A stretch of 21,605 bases of DNA, from positions 85,531 through 107,135 of the forward strand of contig NWUY0300005270.1 in assembly GCA_004151065.3 (NCBI GenBank). Reading direction: 5' to 3'. This document shows positions 19,041 to 21,605 of this stretch, piece by piece; position 1 is the first letter of the stretch, and the number at the start of each line of letters is the position of its first letter. The DNA comes from Larix sibirica. Its lineage: Eukaryota > Streptophyta > Pinopsida > Pinales > Pinaceae. The notes under the pieces were generated by a model. It worked only from the letters and a program-made list of their open reading frames with translations. It was not told the origin of the DNA and ran no database searches. The position numbers and the translations under genes were made by a program.

Positions 19041-20299
19041 TGTAACGTGCCTGGTATCCTCAATCGACCATAAAGACTATGGGGTACTCAAATTATATAT
19101 ATGAATTCACCACCTATATCCAATTTCGTTTCTCATTAATTCATTCAATACAACAACAGAATACAAACATATGGTCACCCAAATGATCATATGCAATTAT
19201 TAATAACTACAAACAATTTATAACATGAAACCATTCATAAAAGGCCAAGCAATCCATTCACATATACAATCATAGTAGTAAATTGAACAGTATGAAAACA
19301 CATATTTAACCATGGCATTCATACATAGTTAGAGACTTATATTTTAATAAATTGTTCTCCAACTGGTTATAGGTGAAGGATGTTCCTCCCAACCATAGGA
19401 TCCATCAATCGATATATTTCTTTGACAGAGCCACCCTCGATCTGGGGTTATCAATCCACAAGGGAAAATATCTTCCCCAATACCTCTACTCAACTCAATC
19501 TCTCATGCAACCCCTCGGTGTAGAAACCGCCTCCATAGTTGTCCCAATCCTCAATTCTCCTTCCCCATCAACCTACATAGTGGTAGAAAGAAGCTCTCTT
19601 CTATGAGATATCAGTCCCTCGGGAAGCCTCCAGTTCCCTTGTATCACTCCAACATAGGTTGGACAGGAAGTCTTCGAATTGGGACTCCATGTCACAAGAT
19701 GTAGGTCAGGTTCCTCTTATGCACAAATTTATTCTCGAGGTCAATGGCATGAATAGTTCACCTATGGTATCTCTGGTCCTCGTTCTCTCAGGTATCAATA
19801 TCAGGGAAATTCCAAGGTAATGGAAAGAATTCCTGATGATGGAATTTGAATGGTTTGAATGAATGAGGAAAGAATCCCTCCCAAGCTTAAATTCTCACTT
19901 TTATAAGCATGTTGTAGATTTCCATGTGGCCACTCCATATGGAACCACTTTTCCCCTCTTAATCCCCTATTAAGATAATTAAATAATGCTTTATTTAAAG
20001 CATGACTCTTAATCATGTTTAGGAACTTTGGGTTAAATTGCGAAGGATAAGGATATAAGCTAAGCCCACTAGGGTCATTTCCCTTAGCACACTATCACTT
20101 CCCCACTTTTGAATCATATCAACCCATCTCTTCTTCGTCCTTCTTCTTTTATAGTCGTCAGATATTTTATATTAATATCAAAATGTACATATTTACAATG
20201 TCTTGGTCATCCTAGACCATTTGTTTCTGGCTTCTAGTATTTTGCATCAATATTTTACAAAATTACATTACAGGGTCAAAACTGGGGTATTACAAGACG
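19036..20299 (-). mobile_element. Solo LTR with target-site duplication, nested in gypsy pol
   Basis: The LTR itself is 19041-20294 (1254 bp). On the minus strand it starts TGTAATACCCCAGTTTTGAC and ends GGCACGTTACA, so both ends carry the TGTAA/TTACA inverted repeat. The TGTAATACCCC start is typical of plant gypsy LTRs. Flanks are agaca (19036-19040) and agacg (20295-20299), a 5-bp target duplication with one change. TATA boxes on the minus strand lie near 19902-19910 (CTTATAAAAG) and 20145-20153 (CTATAAAAG). No internal domain is present, so it is a solo LTR left by recombination. Coding pol sequence abuts both sides. Confidence 0.88.
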
Positions 20300-21605
20300 C
20301 AAAAATTCCTGTGCTTGTGTGGTATAATTAGGGATGAAATAATAAAGGAAGTTGGCTTTGCGTTGCAATATTTGTAATTGACATCATGTCTTTGGTGGGG
20401 GCAGTTCAAGGATAGCTCAAAATTTCAAGGGATCAATGACGATCCCTTGTTGAGACACAATGGAATTGATCAATCATCCCATTCTAACGCAAAAAATGCA
20501 TTTGAGGGGGTTCAAACATATGTTGAATTCACAACATCGCATGAAAGTGATAGGAGATAGTTTATGTGGTCAATACTTTTCTTGGATTTGGCCATCAAGT
20601 CATCGAGGCAGGCTAGGATGATTCTTGCTAAGTCATTGAAGACATATGACATATCATATTGGAATGTGGCATTAGCATGTTTAAGTATGAATGGCATGAC
20701 ACGATAGATGAAAGTGCCCCATGGTGTAGTAAAGGCTATTTAATATTGATCCTATTGGTGGATTTGTATTTGAGTGTATCTAAAAAATCCATTCATGAAT
20801 GATAGGACTTCATGTCCAGCACAAGCACTAATTACTTGGTCAATGAAAGGTGTTGGGAAGTTTTTTTTTGGGACATGCCTGATTCAGATATCTAAAATAT
20901 ATACATACACAAATTGTGCCTCATTTTTTGTTAATAGGTACTGGGTTTGAAATCCATGATGTGTAAGCAATAAGGTAAATTAATCCCGCTTGATGTAATT
21001 TCTTGATTTCTACTTTGATAGTGGGAGCTTTGGAGTGGGAAACATCAGTCCATATGTCGATATGATGTTCGAAAATGGCAGGATCAAGTCCTGACATTTT
21101 TGCAGACGAATAGGAAAATATATCGCTAAACTCTTGGAACAGTGTTTTGTAATCACTAACCTCTTCTTGAGAACAAGAGGCACCAAGTGACATGTTTTCT
21201 ATAATGCCGGGAGTGACTGAAATATCTACCTTACTGGTTGGTGATATGTTGGCCATGTTGCCTTCTTTGAAAGCATCAGGGGAAATAATTATTTTTGAAC
21301 CAATCGATGTGGTCCGAAGGGATAAAATACTTGGTTTAGATAGAGTATTGATCAGCCATCTTGGTTATGGGTGTGTCCTAGGGCATGAAGTAAGAATGAT
21401 GATGCATATCATCCCATGGTGTCTCAAGAGAAGTCATAGCTTCTAATATGGCTTTGTTTATGTGAAATAGGTGATCAATGAAGTCATTTGGAACTATGGA
21501 TCCAAATGTGATGGGGTTTGGAATGTGGTTTGTTGAGGCGACAGCTTGTTGCAAAGGTGCCATGTCGACTATACTGGACAAGCCCAAGGGCATCATAATC
21601 CTGCT
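20300..21605 (-). pseudogene. Ty3/gypsy pol linker and reverse transcriptase remnant (pol, first half)
   Basis: Right to left: a protease-to-RT linker (ETPWDDMHHHSYFMP near 21385; MANISPTSKVDISVTPG near 21240), then YKTLFQEFSDIFSYS, PAIFEHHIDIW, LHQAGLIYLIAYTSWISNPV, RYLNQACPKKNFPTPFID, AGHEVLSFMNGFF, AFTTPWGTFIYRVMPF and IILACLDDLMAKSKK. These are the RT fingers and palm. The catalytic YxDD motif is CLDD here. The last part before the LTR is ANFLYYFIPNY, just after the RT thumb. Stops occur at about 20921 and within the 20740-20920 region. The window ends inside the element, so its gag, protease and 5' LTR are not seen. Confidence 0.88.

Larger units (their letters stand above)
11451..21605 (-). 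mobile_element. Tat-lineage Ty3/gypsy retrotransposon, degenerate, 5' end outside the window
   Basis: Remnants lie in one consistent right-to-left order: pol linker and RT (21605-20300), RNase H (19040-18506), integrase (18505-17230), antisense PMD-like ORF (15090-16600, plus strand), tandem TATA units (14075-14740), and putative 3' LTR (12351-11451). A long region after integrase that carries extra antisense ORFs and tandem repeats is a known trait of Tat/Retand/Ogre-type plant elements. The pol protein wording (DFRYLN-type RT, INT ending near GMYLNKLYP) also fits. It is full of stops and frameshifts, lacks its gag and 5' LTR here, and was interrupted by a solo LTR. Whether 11451-14074 truly belongs to the same element is inferred from order alone. 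Confidence 0.65.

Overview
This window looks like nuclear DNA of a seed plant. The host gene is a plant-type clade A PP2C phosphatase with two spliceosomal introns, and almost everything else is decayed plant transposable elements (LINEs, a Tat-lineage Ty3/gypsy element, LTRs, MITE-like elements). The style of the LINE and gypsy coding remnants suggests a gymnosperm, but this is an impression from memory and not a demonstration. No prokaryotic features, tRNA, rRNA or CRISPR array were seen.

Layout, left to right. Positions 84-1602 hold a plus-strand LINE pseudogene (end of reverse transcriptase plus zf-RVT zinc knuckle). Positions 1603-4990 are AT-rich and gene-free, with three TA microsatellites and an LTR/polypurine-like junction at 4631. 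Positions 5127-6959 are the only intact gene: a G-box/ABRE-studded upstream region and a three-exon PP2C of 365 codons in a local CpG-rich island. Positions 7365-9720 are a degenerate T/G-rich repeat array, interrupted by a foldback element (8137-9214) and small MITE-like elements.

Positions 10260-11450 hold a minus-strand LINE remnant (zf-RVT plus RNase H). It is cut at 11450/11451 by what appears to be the 3' LTR of a large minus-strand Tat-lineage Ty3/gypsy element that runs off the right edge. Read in its own direction (right to left), the element shows: linker and reverse transcriptase (21605-20300), RNase H (19040-18506), integrase (18505-17230), an ORF remnant in antisense resembling a plant mobile domain (plus strand, 15090-16600), a tandem pair of ~330-bp TATA-bearing units (14075-14740), a featureless 1.7 kb, and the putative 3' LTR (12351-11451). 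A solo LTR of another family (19041-20294) split its pol gene. Removing that LTR and one target-site copy brings the two pol halves back into register.

Functionally, only the PP2C gene is likely to be active. It fits a negative regulator of abscisic acid signalling with ABA-response-type elements upstream. The most interesting structural signal is the gypsy element's antisense PMD-like ORF preceded by a duplicated TATA module on the same strand.
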